This document shows, one piece after another, positions 17,258 to 25,022 of a DNA stretch of 64,000 nucleotides. A model generated the notes under the pieces. The model was not told the DNA's origin and ran no database searches. It was given only the letters and a program-made list of their open reading frames with translations. This stretch comes from Pseudomonas sp. Choline-02u-1 (GTDB lineage Bacteria; Pseudomonadota; Gammaproteobacteria; Pseudomonadales; Pseudomonadaceae): the NCBI RefSeq assembly GCF_002836515.1, contig NZ_PJBC01000064.1, positions 62,001 through 126,000 of the forward strand. The letters are read 5' to 3'. A program made the position numbers and the translations under genes. The stretch's first letter is position 1. Each line of letters starts with the position of its first letter.

Positions 17258-18652
17258 ATGGCCAGTTTTGCTCACACGGTCGGCGCGCAGACTTACCGCT
17301 TCGACAGCCTCAAAGACGTCATGGCCAAGGCCAGCCCGGCACGCTCGGGAGACTTTCTTGCCGAAATCGCCGCGCTCAACGACGGCGAACGGGTGGCCGC
17401 GCAAATGGCCCTGGCGGACATCCCGCTCACCCACTTCCTGCAGGAAGCGCTGATTCCTTACGAAGCCGATGAAGTCACCCGGCTGATCATCGACACCCAC
17501 GACAAGCAGGCCTTCGCCGTGGTCAGCCACCTCACCGTCGGTGGCTTTCGTGACTGGCTGCTCAGCGACGCCGCCGACGAAACCAGCCTGCGCCTGCTGG
17601 CCCCCGGTCTGACCCCGGAAATGGTCGCCGCCGTGTCGAAGATCATGCGCGTGCAGGATCTGGTGCTGGTCGCGCAGAAAATCCGCGTGGTGACGAAATT
17701 TCGCGGCACCCTCGGTTTGCGCGGACGCCTGTCGACCCGCCTGCAACCCAACCACCCGACCGACGAGCCGTCCGGGATCGCCGCGAGCATTCTCGACGGC
17801 CTGCTCTACGGCAACGGCGACGCGATGATCGGCATCAACCCGGCCACCGACAGCATCGCTTCGATCTGCGCGATGCTGGAAATGCTCGACGCGATCATCC
17901 AGCGCTACGACATCCCGACCCAGGCTTGTGTGCTGACTCACGTCACCACCTCGATCGAGGCGATCAACCGTGGCGTGCCGCTGGATCTGGTGTTCCAGTC
18001 GATTGCTGGCACCGAGGCAGCCAATGCCAGTTTCGGCATCAACCTCAATGTCTTGCAGGAAGGTTACGACGCCGGGCTCAGCCTCAAGCGCGGCACTCTC
18101 GGGCAGAACCTGATGTATTTCGAAACCGGTCAGGGCAGCGCGCTGTCGGCCAACGCCCACCATGGCGTTGATCAGCAAACCTGCGAGACAAGAGCCTACG
18201 CCGTGGCGCGCCATTTCAAGCCGTTTCTGGTGAACACGGTTGTAGGATTCATCGGCCCGGAATACCTCTACAACGGCAAGCAGATCATCCGCGCCGGCCT
18301 CGAAGACCATTTTTGCGGCAAGTTGCTTGGCGTGCCGATGGGTTGTGACATCTGCTACACCAATCACGCCGAAGCCGACCAGGACGACATGGACACCCTG
18401 CTGACGTTGCTCGGCGTTGCCGGGATCAACTTCATCATGGGTATCCCCGGCTCCGATGACATCATGCTCAACTACCAGACCACCTCGTTCCACGACGCCC
18501 TCTACGCCCGGCAGACCCTGGGCCTGAAACCGGCGCCGGAGTTCGAACAATGGCTGGCCAACATGGGCATCTTCACGCAAGCCGATGGCAAGGTGCGCTT
18601 TGGCAACAACCTGCCGCCGGCCTTCCGCCAGGCCCTGGCGCACTTGGGATGA
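17258..18652 (+). CDS. eutB: Ethanolamine ammonia-lyase large subunit
   Basis: A 464-aa protein with the EutB features DGLLYGNGDAMIGINPATDS, the substrate-binding barrel segment ETGQGSALSANAHHG, and MGIPGSDDIMLNYQTTSFHD. With EutC it makes the adenosylcobalamin-dependent lyase that splits ethanolamine to acetaldehyde and ammonia. Length is normal. It follows eat by 52 bp and overlaps eutC by an ATGA junction. It is cytoplasmic, and no shell-protein genes (carboxysome-like eut operon) are present, so this is the non-compartment version of the pathway. Confidence 0.95.
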   Translation: MASFAHTVGAQTYRFDSLKDVMAKASPARSGDFLAEIAALNDGERVAAQMALADIPLTHFLQEALIPYEADEVTRLIIDTHDKQAFAVVSHLTVGGFRDWLLSDAADETSLRLLAPGLTPEMVAAVSKIMRVQDLVLVAQKIRVVTKFRGTLGLRGRLSTRLQPNHPTDEPSGIAASILDGLLYGNGDAMIGINPATDSIASICAMLEMLDAIIQRYDIPTQACVLTHVTTSIEAINRGVPLDLVFQSIAGTEAANASFGINLNVLQEGYDAGLSLKRGTLGQNLMYFETGQGSALSANAHHGVDQQTCETRAYAVARHFKPFLVNTVVGFIGPEYLYNGKQIIRAGLEDHFCGKLLGVPMGCDICYTNHAEADQDDMDTLLTLLGVAGINFIMGIPGSDDIMLNYQTTSFHDALYARQTLGLKPAPEFEQWLANMGIFTQADGKVRFGNNLPPAFRQALAHLG

Positions 18653-19482
18653 GTCTTATGGAAAAACCACCGGTCGATTCGCAAAACCCGTGGCTGCAAT
18701 TGCGCCGCCTGACCCCGGCGCGCATTGCTCTGGGCCGCACTGGCACCAGCCTGCCGACCAGCGCTCAGCTGGATTTCCAGTTCGCCCATGCGCAGGCGCG
18801 CGATGCGGTGCACCTGCCGTTCGATCATGCCGGGCTCAGCGCACAGTTGCAGGACGAAGGGCGCGAAAGCCTGCTGCTGCACAGCGCGGCGCCGGATCGC
18901 CATACCTATCTGCAACGCCCGGATCTGGGCCGCAAGCTCAGCGACGATTCGGCGCAATCCCTGCGTGATTACGCCAGCGCCCATCCGGGCGGCGTCGATC
19001 TGGCGATTGTCGTCGCGGACGGCTTGTCGGCTCTGGCTGTGCATCGACATACCTTGCCGTTTATCAAGCGCCTGGAAGAACAGATGAGCGACGACGGCTG
19101 GTCGCTCGCGCCCGTGCTGCTGGTGGAACAGGGCCGCGTCGCCATCGGTGACGAAATCGGCCAGTTACTCGGCGCGAAAATGCTGGTGATGCTGATCGGC
19201 GAGCGGCCGGGCCTGAGTTCGCCGGACAGCCTCGGGCTGTATTTCACCTACGCACCCAAGGTTGGCCTGACTGACGCGTATCGCAACTGCATTTCCAATG
19301 TTCGGCTTGAAGGTTTGAGCTACGGCATGGCGGCGCATCGCTTGCTGTACCTGATGCGCGAGGCCGGTCGGCGGCAGCTGTCAGGTGTCAATTTGAAGGA
19401 CGAAGCCCAGCTTCACACGTTGGAGACGGACGACGCTGTCGACATGAAAGGTAATTTCCTACTCGATCCGCCCCCAGCCTGA
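18649..19482 (+). CDS. eutC: Ethanolamine ammonia-lyase small subunit
   Basis: A 277-aa protein with EutC landmarks: TPARIALGRTG and LDFQFAHAQARDAVH near the N-terminus, VVADGLSALAVHRH in the middle and GERPGLSSPDSLGLYFTY, with the cobalamin-contacting region, after it. The start at 18649 overlaps the eutB stop (ATGA), which favours it over the in-frame ATG three codons later and rejects the extension to 18550 inside eutB. Coupled translation fits the fixed stoichiometry with EutB. Confidence 0.95.
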   Translation: MSLMEKPPVDSQNPWLQLRRLTPARIALGRTGTSLPTSAQLDFQFAHAQARDAVHLPFDHAGLSAQLQDEGRESLLLHSAAPDRHTYLQRPDLGRKLSDDSAQSLRDYASAHPGGVDLAIVVADGLSALAVHRHTLPFIKRLEEQMSDDGWSLAPVLLVEQGRVAIGDEIGQLLGAKMLVMLIGERPGLSSPDSLGLYFTYAPKVGLTDAYRNCISNVRLEGLSYGMAAHRLLYLMREAGRRQLSGVNLKDEAQLHTLETDDAVDMKGNFLLDPPPA

Positions 19483-19597
19483 ACCGTTTCCGCATTGCCT
19501 TTGCAAGCGAGTTTCAGGCAGGATCGACGCACGGCCGCCCGGGTTTCCCATCGCCGTCAGAGCAGTTGAAGACAGCCACTTGAAGACGAGACCTATC

Positions 19598-20059
19598 ATG
19601 CGGATTATTCAAGCGACCCTCGAACATCTGGATTTGCTGACTCCTTTGTTCGTCAAATATCGCGAGTTCTACGGCTCCCTGCCCTACCCGGATTCCTCCC
19701 GCGCGTTCCTCGAAAAACGCTTGCGCCGCAAAGAATCGGTGATCTATCTGGCGCTGGCCGACGATGACGACAAGAAACTCATGGGTTTCTGTCAGCTGTA
19801 TCCGAGCTTCTCTTCGCTGTCGCTCAAACGTGTGTGGATTCTCAACGATATCTATGTCGCCGAAGACGCTCGCCGGCAATTGGTGGCCGACAACCTGATC
19901 CGCACCGCGAAGAAAATGGCCAAGGAAACCCAGGCCGTGCGCATGCGCGTCTCGACCAGCGCAGACAACGAAGTGGCGCAGAAGACCTACGAATCGATCG
20001 GCTTCAAGGAAGACACCGAGTTCAAGAACTACGTACTGCCGATCAGCGACGAGCTCTGA
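19598..20059 (+). CDS. GNAT family N-acetyltransferase
   Basis: A 153-aa protein with the GNAT layout: N-terminal RIIQATLEHLDLL, beta-strand WILNDIYVAEDARRQLVADNLIRTAKKMA (acetyl-CoA loop, a variant of the Q/R-x-x-G-x-G/A site) and a C-terminal VAQKTYESIGFKED. The ATG at 19598 is chosen over a TTG at 19580. The substrate is unknown. It follows eutC by 115 bp without a terminator in between, so partial co-transcription is possible; a gene of the same kind is recalled next to eutBC in P. aeruginosa. Confidence 0.85.
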   Translation: MRIIQATLEHLDLLTPLFVKYREFYGSLPYPDSSRAFLEKRLRRKESVIYLALADDDDKKLMGFCQLYPSFSSLSLKRVWILNDIYVAEDARRQLVADNLIRTAKKMAKETQAVRMRVSTSADNEVAQKTYESIGFKEDTEFKNYVLPISDEL

Positions 20060-20078
20060 CTCCGAAAGCGTCAGTGAT

Positions 20079-20096
20079 GAGGGAGTTCGCTCCCTC
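20079..20096. other. Stable UUCG-type hairpin after the GNAT gene
   Basis: GAGGGAG-TTCG-CTCCCTC is a perfect 7-bp stem with a TTCG loop, 20 bp after the GNAT stop. There is no T run, so it may stabilise the 3' end rather than terminate. Confidence 0.5.
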
Positions 20097-20180
20097 GCCA
20101 CGGCCAACCGCTGCCTGACAATTGCTCACTTCGCGACACTCGCCGCTACAAAACCGGCGCGCTTTTCAGCGGTCAGACCG

Positions 20181-20186
20181 TATAAT
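20181..20186 (+). promoter_or_regulatory. Possible -10 element for dedA
   Basis: A perfect TATAAT lies about 100 bp before the dedA start. No convincing -35 hexamer is seen at 16-18 bp, so this is tentative. Confidence 0.35.
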
Positions 20187-20287
20187 CCCGATCTTTCCGG
20201 CTTGTAAGAAAAACTACACCCCGCTGTAGGCTTACACGAAGTCATCCGCACAGGCCTGCCGAGTCGGGCCGTCATACAGGTGCCCCC

Positions 20288-20938
20288 ATGGATTTCAACC
20301 CGCTCGACCTTATCCTGCATCTCGATGTGTACCTCGATTTGCTGGTGAACAACTATGGGCCATGGATCTACGCCATCCTGTTTCTGGTGATCTTCTGTGA
20401 AACCGGGCTGGTGGTGATGCCGTTCCTGCCGGGCGATTCGCTGCTGTTTATCGCCGGCGCGGTGGCCGCGGGCGGTGGCATGGATCCGGTGTTGCTTGGC
20501 GGTCTGCTGATGCTGGCGGCGATCATGGGCGATAGCACCAACTACGTGATCGGACGCACGGCCGGGGAGAAGCTGTTCAGCAACCCCAACTCGAAAATCT
20601 TCCGTCGCGACTACTTGCAAAAAACCCACGATTTCTACGACAAGCACGGCGGCAAGACCGTGACCATGGCGCGTTTCCTGCCGATCATCCGCACGTTCGC
20701 GCCGTTCGTCGCCGGTGTGGCGCGGATGCCGTACCCGCGTTTCTTCGGCTTCAGCGTGCTCGGCACGATCCTCTGGGTCGGCGGTCTGGTCACTCTGGGT
20801 TACTTCTTCGGCAACGTGCCGTTCATCAAGAAAAACCTCTCGCTGCTGGTGGTGGCAATCATCCTGCTGTCGCTGGTGCCGATGATCATCGGCGTAGTGC
20901 GCAGCCGTTTCGGCGGCACCAAAGTGCAATCGCACTGA
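20288..20938 (+). CDS. DedA family inner-membrane protein
   Basis: A 216-aa polytopic membrane protein with the DedA signature FCETGLVVMPFLPGDSLLF, followed by GDSTNYVIGR and the FLPIIRTFAPFVAGVARMPYPRF segment with its conserved Arg and Pro. DedA proteins are linked to undecaprenyl-phosphate or phospholipid flipping and to envelope stress resistance. The start at 20288 follows AGGTG. mtfA follows after 4 bp, so the two form an operon. Confidence 0.9.
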   Translation: MDFNPLDLILHLDVYLDLLVNNYGPWIYAILFLVIFCETGLVVMPFLPGDSLLFIAGAVAAGGGMDPVLLGGLLMLAAIMGDSTNYVIGRTAGEKLFSNPNSKIFRRDYLQKTHDFYDKHGGKTVTMARFLPIIRTFAPFVAGVARMPYPRFFGFSVLGTILWVGGLVTLGYFFGNVPFIKKNLSLLVVAIILLSLVPMIIGVVRSRFGGTKVQSH

Positions 20939-20942
20939 TCCG

Positions 20943-21755
20943 ATGTGGTCGCTGACCGCCTGGCGACGCCGGCGCCTCCTGGCCAGGCACCCGATTGCCG
21001 ACGATCTGTGGCAACGGGTGCGCCATCAACTCTCGTTCCTTGACGGCATCAGCGCCGCTGAGGATCAGTGGTTGCGCGAAGCCTGCGTGTTGTTTCTCGA
21101 AGACAAACACCTGACCGCCCTGCCCGGCGTCGAACTGCATCAGGAGCAGCGCCTGCTGCTCGCCGCCCAGGCGCAGTTGCCGCTGCTGCATCTCGGTGAC
21201 CTGAACTGGTATCAGGGCTTTCACGAGATCGTCCTGTATCCCGACGACTTCCTCAGCCCGCAACGCCATCGCGATGCCAGCGGCGTCGAGCATGAGTGGG
21301 ACGGCGAACACAGCGGTGAAGCCTGGCAGCAGGGGCCGGTGATTCTCGCCTGGCCCGGCGTGCTGGCAAGCGGTGGCTGGGAGGGCTACAACCTGGTGAT
21401 CCATGAGTTGGCGCACAAGCTCGACATGCTCAACGGCGACGCCAACGGCCTGCCGCCTCTGCACGCCGACATGCGCGTCAGCGATTGGGCCGCAGTGATG
21501 CAGGCCGCCTACGACGACCTCAACCGCCAGCTCGATCACGATCCCGACGCTGAAGCCGCCATCGATCCCTACGCCGCCGAGAACCCGGCCGAGTTCTTCG
21601 CCGTCACCAGCGAATACTTCTTCAGCGCCCCGGATCTGCTGCATGAGGCTTATCCACAGGTCTACTTGCAACTGCAGCTTTTCTACCGGCAGGATCCATT
21701 GGGCAGACTGCGGCAACTTCAAGCCACAGACCCGGTCTATCAGGCGCACGACTAA
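20943..21755 (+). CDS. mtfA: Zinc-dependent peptidase, MtfA type (M90)
   Basis: A 270-aa protein with the zinc motif HELAHKLDML (HExxH near residue 157) and a downstream Glu ligand in AENPAEFFAVTSEYFF, as in MtfA and the anthrax-lethal-factor-like fold. In enterobacteria MtfA interacts with the glucose regulator Mlc; in Pseudomonas the target is unknown. It is cytoplasmic with no signal. It follows dedA by 4 bp. Confidence 0.9.
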   Translation: MWSLTAWRRRRLLARHPIADDLWQRVRHQLSFLDGISAAEDQWLREACVLFLEDKHLTALPGVELHQEQRLLLAAQAQLPLLHLGDLNWYQGFHEIVLYPDDFLSPQRHRDASGVEHEWDGEHSGEAWQQGPVILAWPGVLASGGWEGYNLVIHELAHKLDMLNGDANGLPPLHADMRVSDWAAVMQAAYDDLNRQLDHDPDAEAAIDPYAAENPAEFFAVTSEYFFSAPDLLHEAYPQVYLQLQLFYRQDPLGRLRQLQATDPVYQAHD

Positions 21756-21800
21756 GCTCTGCACGACTTCTGGTACGTGGCGTCGGCGTAGGAATGTGCC

Positions 21801-21806
21801 TATAAT
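21801..21806 (+). promoter_or_regulatory. Probable -10 element for ppa
   Basis: A perfect TATAAT lies 61 bp before the ppa start codon, within the short gap after mtfA. The -35 region at the right spacing is weak. Confidence 0.5.
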
Positions 21807-21867
21807 CGCCGCCACTTTTTGGTCAATCCGGCCAAGTGTTTTTGGTCAACTACGGGGGCAACGCCCA

Positions 21868-22395
21868 ATGAGCTACAGCAAGATTCCGGCTGGCAAAGAC
21901 CTGCCGAACGACATCTACGTCGCGATCGAGATCCCGGCCAACCACGCGCCGATCAAATACGAAATCGACAAAGACAGCGATTGCCTGTTCGTTGACCGTT
22001 TCATGGCCACCCCAATGTTCTACCCGGCCAACTACGGTTACATCCCGAACACCCTGGCCGACGACGGTGACCCCCTCGACGTGCTGGTCGTGACCCCTTA
22101 TCCGGTTGCCCCAGGTTCGGTGATCCGTGCCCGTCCGGTCGGCATCCTGAACATGACCGACGACGGCGGCGGCGATGCCAAAGTCATTGCAGTGCCACAC
22201 GACAAGCTGTCGCAGCTGTACGTCGACGTGAAGGAATACACCGACCTGCCGCCACTGCTGATCCAGCAGATCGAGCACTTCTTTGCGAACTACAAGGATC
22301 TCGAAAAAGGCAAATGGGTCAAGATCGAAGGCTGGGCTGGCGCAGACGCCGCTCGCGAAGCGATCACCAAGTCGGTTGCCGCCTACAAGGGCTAA
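21868..22395 (+). CDS. ppa: Inorganic pyrophosphatase
   Basis: A 175-aa family I pyrophosphatase. The active-site signature is DDGDPLDVLV, preceded by FYPANYGYIPNTLA and followed by KWVKIEGWA. It hydrolyses pyrophosphate to phosphate in the cytoplasm. The start at 21868 is set by the family N-terminus MSYSKIPAG; the frame extending left into mtfA is not used. A strong terminator follows 24 bp later, so it is monocistronic. Confidence 0.96.
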   Translation: MSYSKIPAGKDLPNDIYVAIEIPANHAPIKYEIDKDSDCLFVDRFMATPMFYPANYGYIPNTLADDGDPLDVLVVTPYPVAPGSVIRARPVGILNMTDDGGGDAKVIAVPHDKLSQLYVDVKEYTDLPPLLIQQIEHFFANYKDLEKGKWVKIEGWAGADAAREAITKSVAAYKG

Positions 22396-22420
22396 GCAAT
22401 TGCGCCTCGCGTGAAGCTTG

Positions 22421-22450
22421 AAAAAAAACCCCGGCCATCCGGGGTTTTTT
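22421..22450 (+). terminator. Rho-independent terminator of ppa
   Basis: AAAAAAACCCCGG and CCGGGGTTTTTT form a stem around a short CCAT loop, ending in six T. It is symmetrical and could work in both directions. Confidence 0.92.
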
Positions 22451-22467
22451 GTGTCTGCACGCTTCAG

Positions 22468-22484
22468 TTAAACGAAGCGTTTAA
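22468..22484. promoter_or_regulatory. 17-bp palindrome upstream of the S24 repressor, candidate operator
   Basis: TTAAACG-AAG-CGTTTAA is a perfect dyad 130 bp upstream of the repressor gene. Two further TTTAA half-sites follow within 30 bp. Confidence 0.45.
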
Positions 22485-22569
22485 ATTCCTACATGCAGTT
22501 TTAATCTGTTTAATTTCCCACAAGCGCGTCTTACATCCCGTCGCAAAATACAGGCTTTTTTTGAACGCC

Positions 22570-22585
22570 CGGTTTATTCAAACCG
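22570..22585. promoter_or_regulatory. Promoter-proximal dyad of the S24 repressor, candidate operator
   Basis: CGGTTT-ATTC-AAACCG is a perfect dyad 29 bp before the ATG of the repressor. It lies just upstream of a TCTAGT that could be the -10, so bound repressor would block its own promoter. Confidence 0.5.
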
Positions 22586-22613
22586 CTCTAGTGCGGCCGT
22601 AGACTCCGTGTTT

Positions 22614-23360
22614 ATGAGAAAGAACACTAGCGGTCCACGATTCAAGGCACTCCTGGAAGCAGCGAACATCAGCACCACAGATTTCGCAAGGTTCTGGGGC
22701 ACGGAAGCCCAAAACGTTCATAACTGGTACACCCGGGGCGTCCCGGCGTATCGCATGGAAGAAGTCTCACGCCTGTTGTCGGTCAATAGTGAATGGCTGA
22801 AAACCGGGGAAGGCGTCAAGGAGGTCCCGCGCCTGCACCCACCCGCCAGCAATGGCGACACGTTCGATGCCCAGGCCATCTGCGGCGTCTATACCGTCAT
22901 CAACCCCAGCGACATCGACCTGGCTTTTTTCAAGGAAACCCCGATCGCCAACGGCGACGGCAAAACCCATGTCATCCTCGACCCTGACCAATCCCTGCGT
23001 CTGCCCCGCGCGCACCTCGATCAACTCGACATCCAGCACAGCAATGCCATTTGCGCGCACATGATCGGCAACAGCATGGCCGAACGCATCGAAGACGGGT
23101 CAATCGTCGCCATCGACCGCGGTCTGACCCAGGTCGTCGACGGCGAAATCTACGCCATCGAACACGACGGCATGCTGCGCATCAAATACCTGCACCGCAT
23201 GCCCGGCAACGGCTTGCGCATGCGTAGCCACAACAGCGCCGAATACCCCGACGAGGTTTTCCGCCCGGCGCAGATCGAGGAGCAGCGGATCCACATACTT
23301 GGCTGGGTGTTCTGGTGGTCGACACTGGGTAAGCGCCGGCCGGTGGTGCCGTTTTTATGA
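22614..23360 (+). CDS. XRE/S24 (LexA-like, CI-type) transcriptional repressor
   Basis: A 248-aa protein (250 from the alternative GTG at 22608). The N-terminal XRE helix-turn-helix is ISTTDFARFWGTEAQNVHNW. The C-terminal S24 domain has the catalytic Ser in MIGNSMAERIEDGSIVAIDRG and the Lys in DGMLRIKYLHRM. The family binds operators as a dimer and undergoes RecA-stimulated self-cleavage; PrtR and phage CI proteins of Pseudomonas are of this kind. No phage or pyocin genes are adjacent, so it is an orphan regulator. Two perfect dyads upstream suggest autoregulation. Confidence 0.88.
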   Translation: MRKNTSGPRFKALLEAANISTTDFARFWGTEAQNVHNWYTRGVPAYRMEEVSRLLSVNSEWLKTGEGVKEVPRLHPPASNGDTFDAQAICGVYTVINPSDIDLAFFKETPIANGDGKTHVILDPDQSLRLPRAHLDQLDIQHSNAICAHMIGNSMAERIEDGSIVAIDRGLTQVVDGEIYAIEHDGMLRIKYLHRMPGNGLRMRSHNSAEYPDEVFRPAQIEEQRIHILGWVFWWSTLGKRRPVVPFL

Positions 23361-23413
23361 TTATTGATTCGAACCTGTGGGAGCGAGACTGCTCGTGAAG
23401 AGGCCCTGATAAC

Positions 23414-23438
23414 CGGTACAAATTCATAGCTTGTACCG
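23414..23438. repeat. 8-bp inverted repeat, operator-like
   Basis: CGGTACAA, nine bases, then TTGTACCG: a perfect dyad in a gene-free stretch. It sits about 55 bp upstream of the possible -10 of the candidate small RNA. Confidence 0.5.
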
Positions 23439-23499
23439 CTTCACAGGCTCTAAACCGCACTTGAGGCTGGGAATCCAACGCAAAACTCAGTATCCTGCG

Positions 23500-23678
23500 C
23501 CCCACATTCGCGCATCGACCCGCCCAGCGGCTCGAGTGACGCCCGACACGGCAGACCAACGTCTGACCAAGTCCCACAGCCGGACGCAGATCCGGATGTA
23601 CGTTTTGAAGGCTGGCGCGGTTTACCAAAAATAAACCAAGCCAGTCCCCGAGAAGCCGGCCACAAGCCGGCTTTTTAA
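23500..23678 (+). ncRNA. Candidate structured small RNA ending in a terminator
   Basis: Three hairpins follow one another: CCGGA/TCCGG at 23580-23595; a nested stem CTGGC-GC-GGTTTA around CCAAAAA and closed by TAAACC-AA-GCCAG at 23612-23644; and the terminator at 23653-23676. A TATCCT lies about 8 bp before the presumed start. There is no coding sequence support. The 5' end is a guess. Confidence 0.4.
23653..23676 (+). terminator. Rho-independent terminator in the gap
   Basis: AAGCCGGC-CACAA-GCCGGCTT with three further T. It is not preceded by a convincing gene, which points to a non-coding transcript or a terminator for read-through from the repressor gene. Confidence 0.8.
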
Positions 23679-23764
23679 TGTCTGCAAAAAGGTCAGGCCT
23701 CGCGCAAAGGAATCGAACAAGCTGGGCCCAGCAGTTCTGAAGCGTTTCACAAGGAAGCTAAAAC

Positions 23765-24199
23765 GTGCGATTCACCCCTCGTTTCACAATGCTCGGACCA
23801 GTCATTCTGATCGCCGCGATGAGTTCTCAACTCTGCGGCTGCGTAGGCGCAATCGTGGCTTTGCCTGAAAAAACCACGCACAGAACTGATGAGTACAAAG
23901 TTCTAAGCGCTCGCTCGATCCCTCCAGCGGTCACCCGAACTGTTCAATCAACGCCTCAACGTGAGTGGTGTGGCATCACGGTTTGGGCGCTGATCATTCC
24001 TGTGCCGTTGAAGTTGCCTGTGTGTTCGTCGTACTCCGAACAGTCCTTTGGCAAGGACGAGTCTGGCGATGAAATCGCTTTGCTCTATTCAAAACAAACG
24101 GTGCCGTCGCCGTTCTACGCCTGCGGCCCGTTCATGGTGCTGGGACCGATTGTCCACGGTTATCAGGGCAATGCGCTTTGTGGCGTTTTTCCAAACTAG
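23765..24199 (+). CDS. Hypothetical lipoprotein, 144 aa
   Basis: GTG at 23765 is chosen because AAGGAAG precedes it; an ATG at 23789 is the alternative. The N-terminus has a hydrophobic segment ending in SQLCGC, a possible lipobox with Cys at about 24 or 26. The rest has several Cys residues (REWCGITVWALIIPVPLKLPVCSSY, here in two pieces, and FYACGPFMVLGP), a pattern seen in small YceK-like Pseudomonas lipoproteins of unknown function. It ends 8 bp from the stop of the convergent mag operon. Confidence 0.6.
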   Translation: MRFTPRFTMLGPVILIAAMSSQLCGCVGAIVALPEKTTHRTDEYKVLSARSIPPAVTRTVQSTPQREWCGITVWALIIPVPLKLPVCSSYSEQSFGKDESGDEIALLYSKQTVPSPFYACGPFMVLGPIVHGYQGNALCGVFPN

Positions 24200-24206
24200 C
24201 CGTGGC

Positions 24207-25019
24207 TCACGGATAACTAAACGACTTCACCAGCGTCAGCTCACCCACCGCCCGCATCGGCACCAGAAACGTCTCCATCTTCTCGCTCGGCGTGCCTTCC
24301 TCGGTAATGACAGTCACCTGCGCCGTGGTCAGCGCCTGCACCGCTTCATCCCCTCCTTCGTCATCTCCGCGATACCCGCCGCCGTAATAATTCACATAGA
24401 CCAGATACTGCCCCTTGATCGGCGCGGGCATGGCGGCGATTTCCGGGCCGTAGCCGGTGGTGACGTCGACGTCGAGGGCGGCGCCGTTGGGTGCGACGCG
24501 GTTGCCGTACCAGATGTGGGCGCCGTCGGGGGTGATCAGGTGCAGGTCGAGGTCGGTGCCGTCGCTGTTCCAGGCCAGCAGCACGCGCAGTTTGGCCGGT
24601 GTGGCGCCGCCGCGGGCATTGAGGAACTGCGTCCGGTGGCGTTGCTGGCCGTCGGGGCTGCGGACTTCGACGCTGTTGCTGCCGTTGGGGAAGGAGAACG
24701 GCCGATCGAAGCCGCCGGCGGGATCGATTTTCAGCGGCATGCTGACGCCGTTGACGATCAGACGTCCGGGTTCGTTGTTCTTCGGCACGGTTTTAATCTG
24801 GCCACTGATTCTGGCGGTATTGGCCTGGCCAAGCGGTGTGTTGACCGACGAGGCCGGGTAGTTGACGGTCTGACGGAAGCTCTCGCCCTCGCCTTGCGGT
24901 GCGCCGCTGCGCCAGCCGCCGACCGGGGTGTCGAGTTTGACGCCGTCAGCGGCGTGGGCCAGCGGCAATAGATTGTAGGCACAGAGCAGCAGCAAGACCT
25001 GTGGATAACGGAGTGTCAT
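24207..25019 (-). CDS. DUF2135 (YfaP-like) periplasmic protein, last gene of mag operon
   Basis: A 270-aa protein with a signal peptide (cleavage after LAHA, about residue 23), then a DUF2135 domain with the conserved core TPAKLRVLLAWNSDGTDLDLHLITPDG and YLVYVNYYG. It is clearly a paralogue of the first gene of this operon (33598-34389); both end with a similar ETF-VP-RA-G-L-LVK-F motif. In P. aeruginosa the corresponding product is one of the Mag proteins found with the macroglobulin MagD. The role is unknown, probably a beta-sandwich adaptor. Confidence 0.88.
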   Translation of the reverse strand: MTLRYPQVLLLLCAYNLLPLAHAADGVKLDTPVGGWRSGAPQGEGESFRQTVNYPASSVNTPLGQANTARISGQIKTVPKNNEPGRLIVNGVSMPLKIDPAGGFDRPFSFPNGSNSVEVRSPDGQQRHRTQFLNARGGATPAKLRVLLAWNSDGTDLDLHLITPDGAHIWYGNRVAPNGAALDVDVTTGYGPEIAAMPAPIKGQYLVYVNYYGGGYRGDDEGGDEAVQALTTAQVTVITEEGTPSEKMETFLVPMRAVGELTLVKSFSYP

Positions 25020-25022
25020 GGT

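Larger units (their letters stand above)
23361..23764. other. 404-bp gap with a decayed REP copy, a dyad and a candidate small RNA
   Basis: The gap contains a single degenerate REP arm (about 23377-23400), an 8-bp inverted repeat CGGTACAA-N9-TTGTACCG (23414-23438), a possible -10 (TATCCT, 23491-23496), a series of hairpins and a terminator ending at 23676, then an A/G-rich leader of the next gene. No convincing protein gene is seen; a 67-codon frame opens with TTG and has no ribosome-binding site. Confidence 0.6.

Noticed and set aside
20079..20096. A rho-independent terminator for the GNAT gene
   Set aside because: The stem-loop is very stable but is not followed by a T run, so it is recorded only as a hairpin.
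22411..22602. A 63-codon frame after ppa
   Set aside because: It runs through the ppa terminator and the candidate operators of the repressor.
23431..23634. A 67-codon frame starting with TTG in the 23.4-23.7 kb gap
   Set aside because: No ribosome-binding site, no family, and its 3' half lies in strong hairpins; a non-coding RNA is the better reading.
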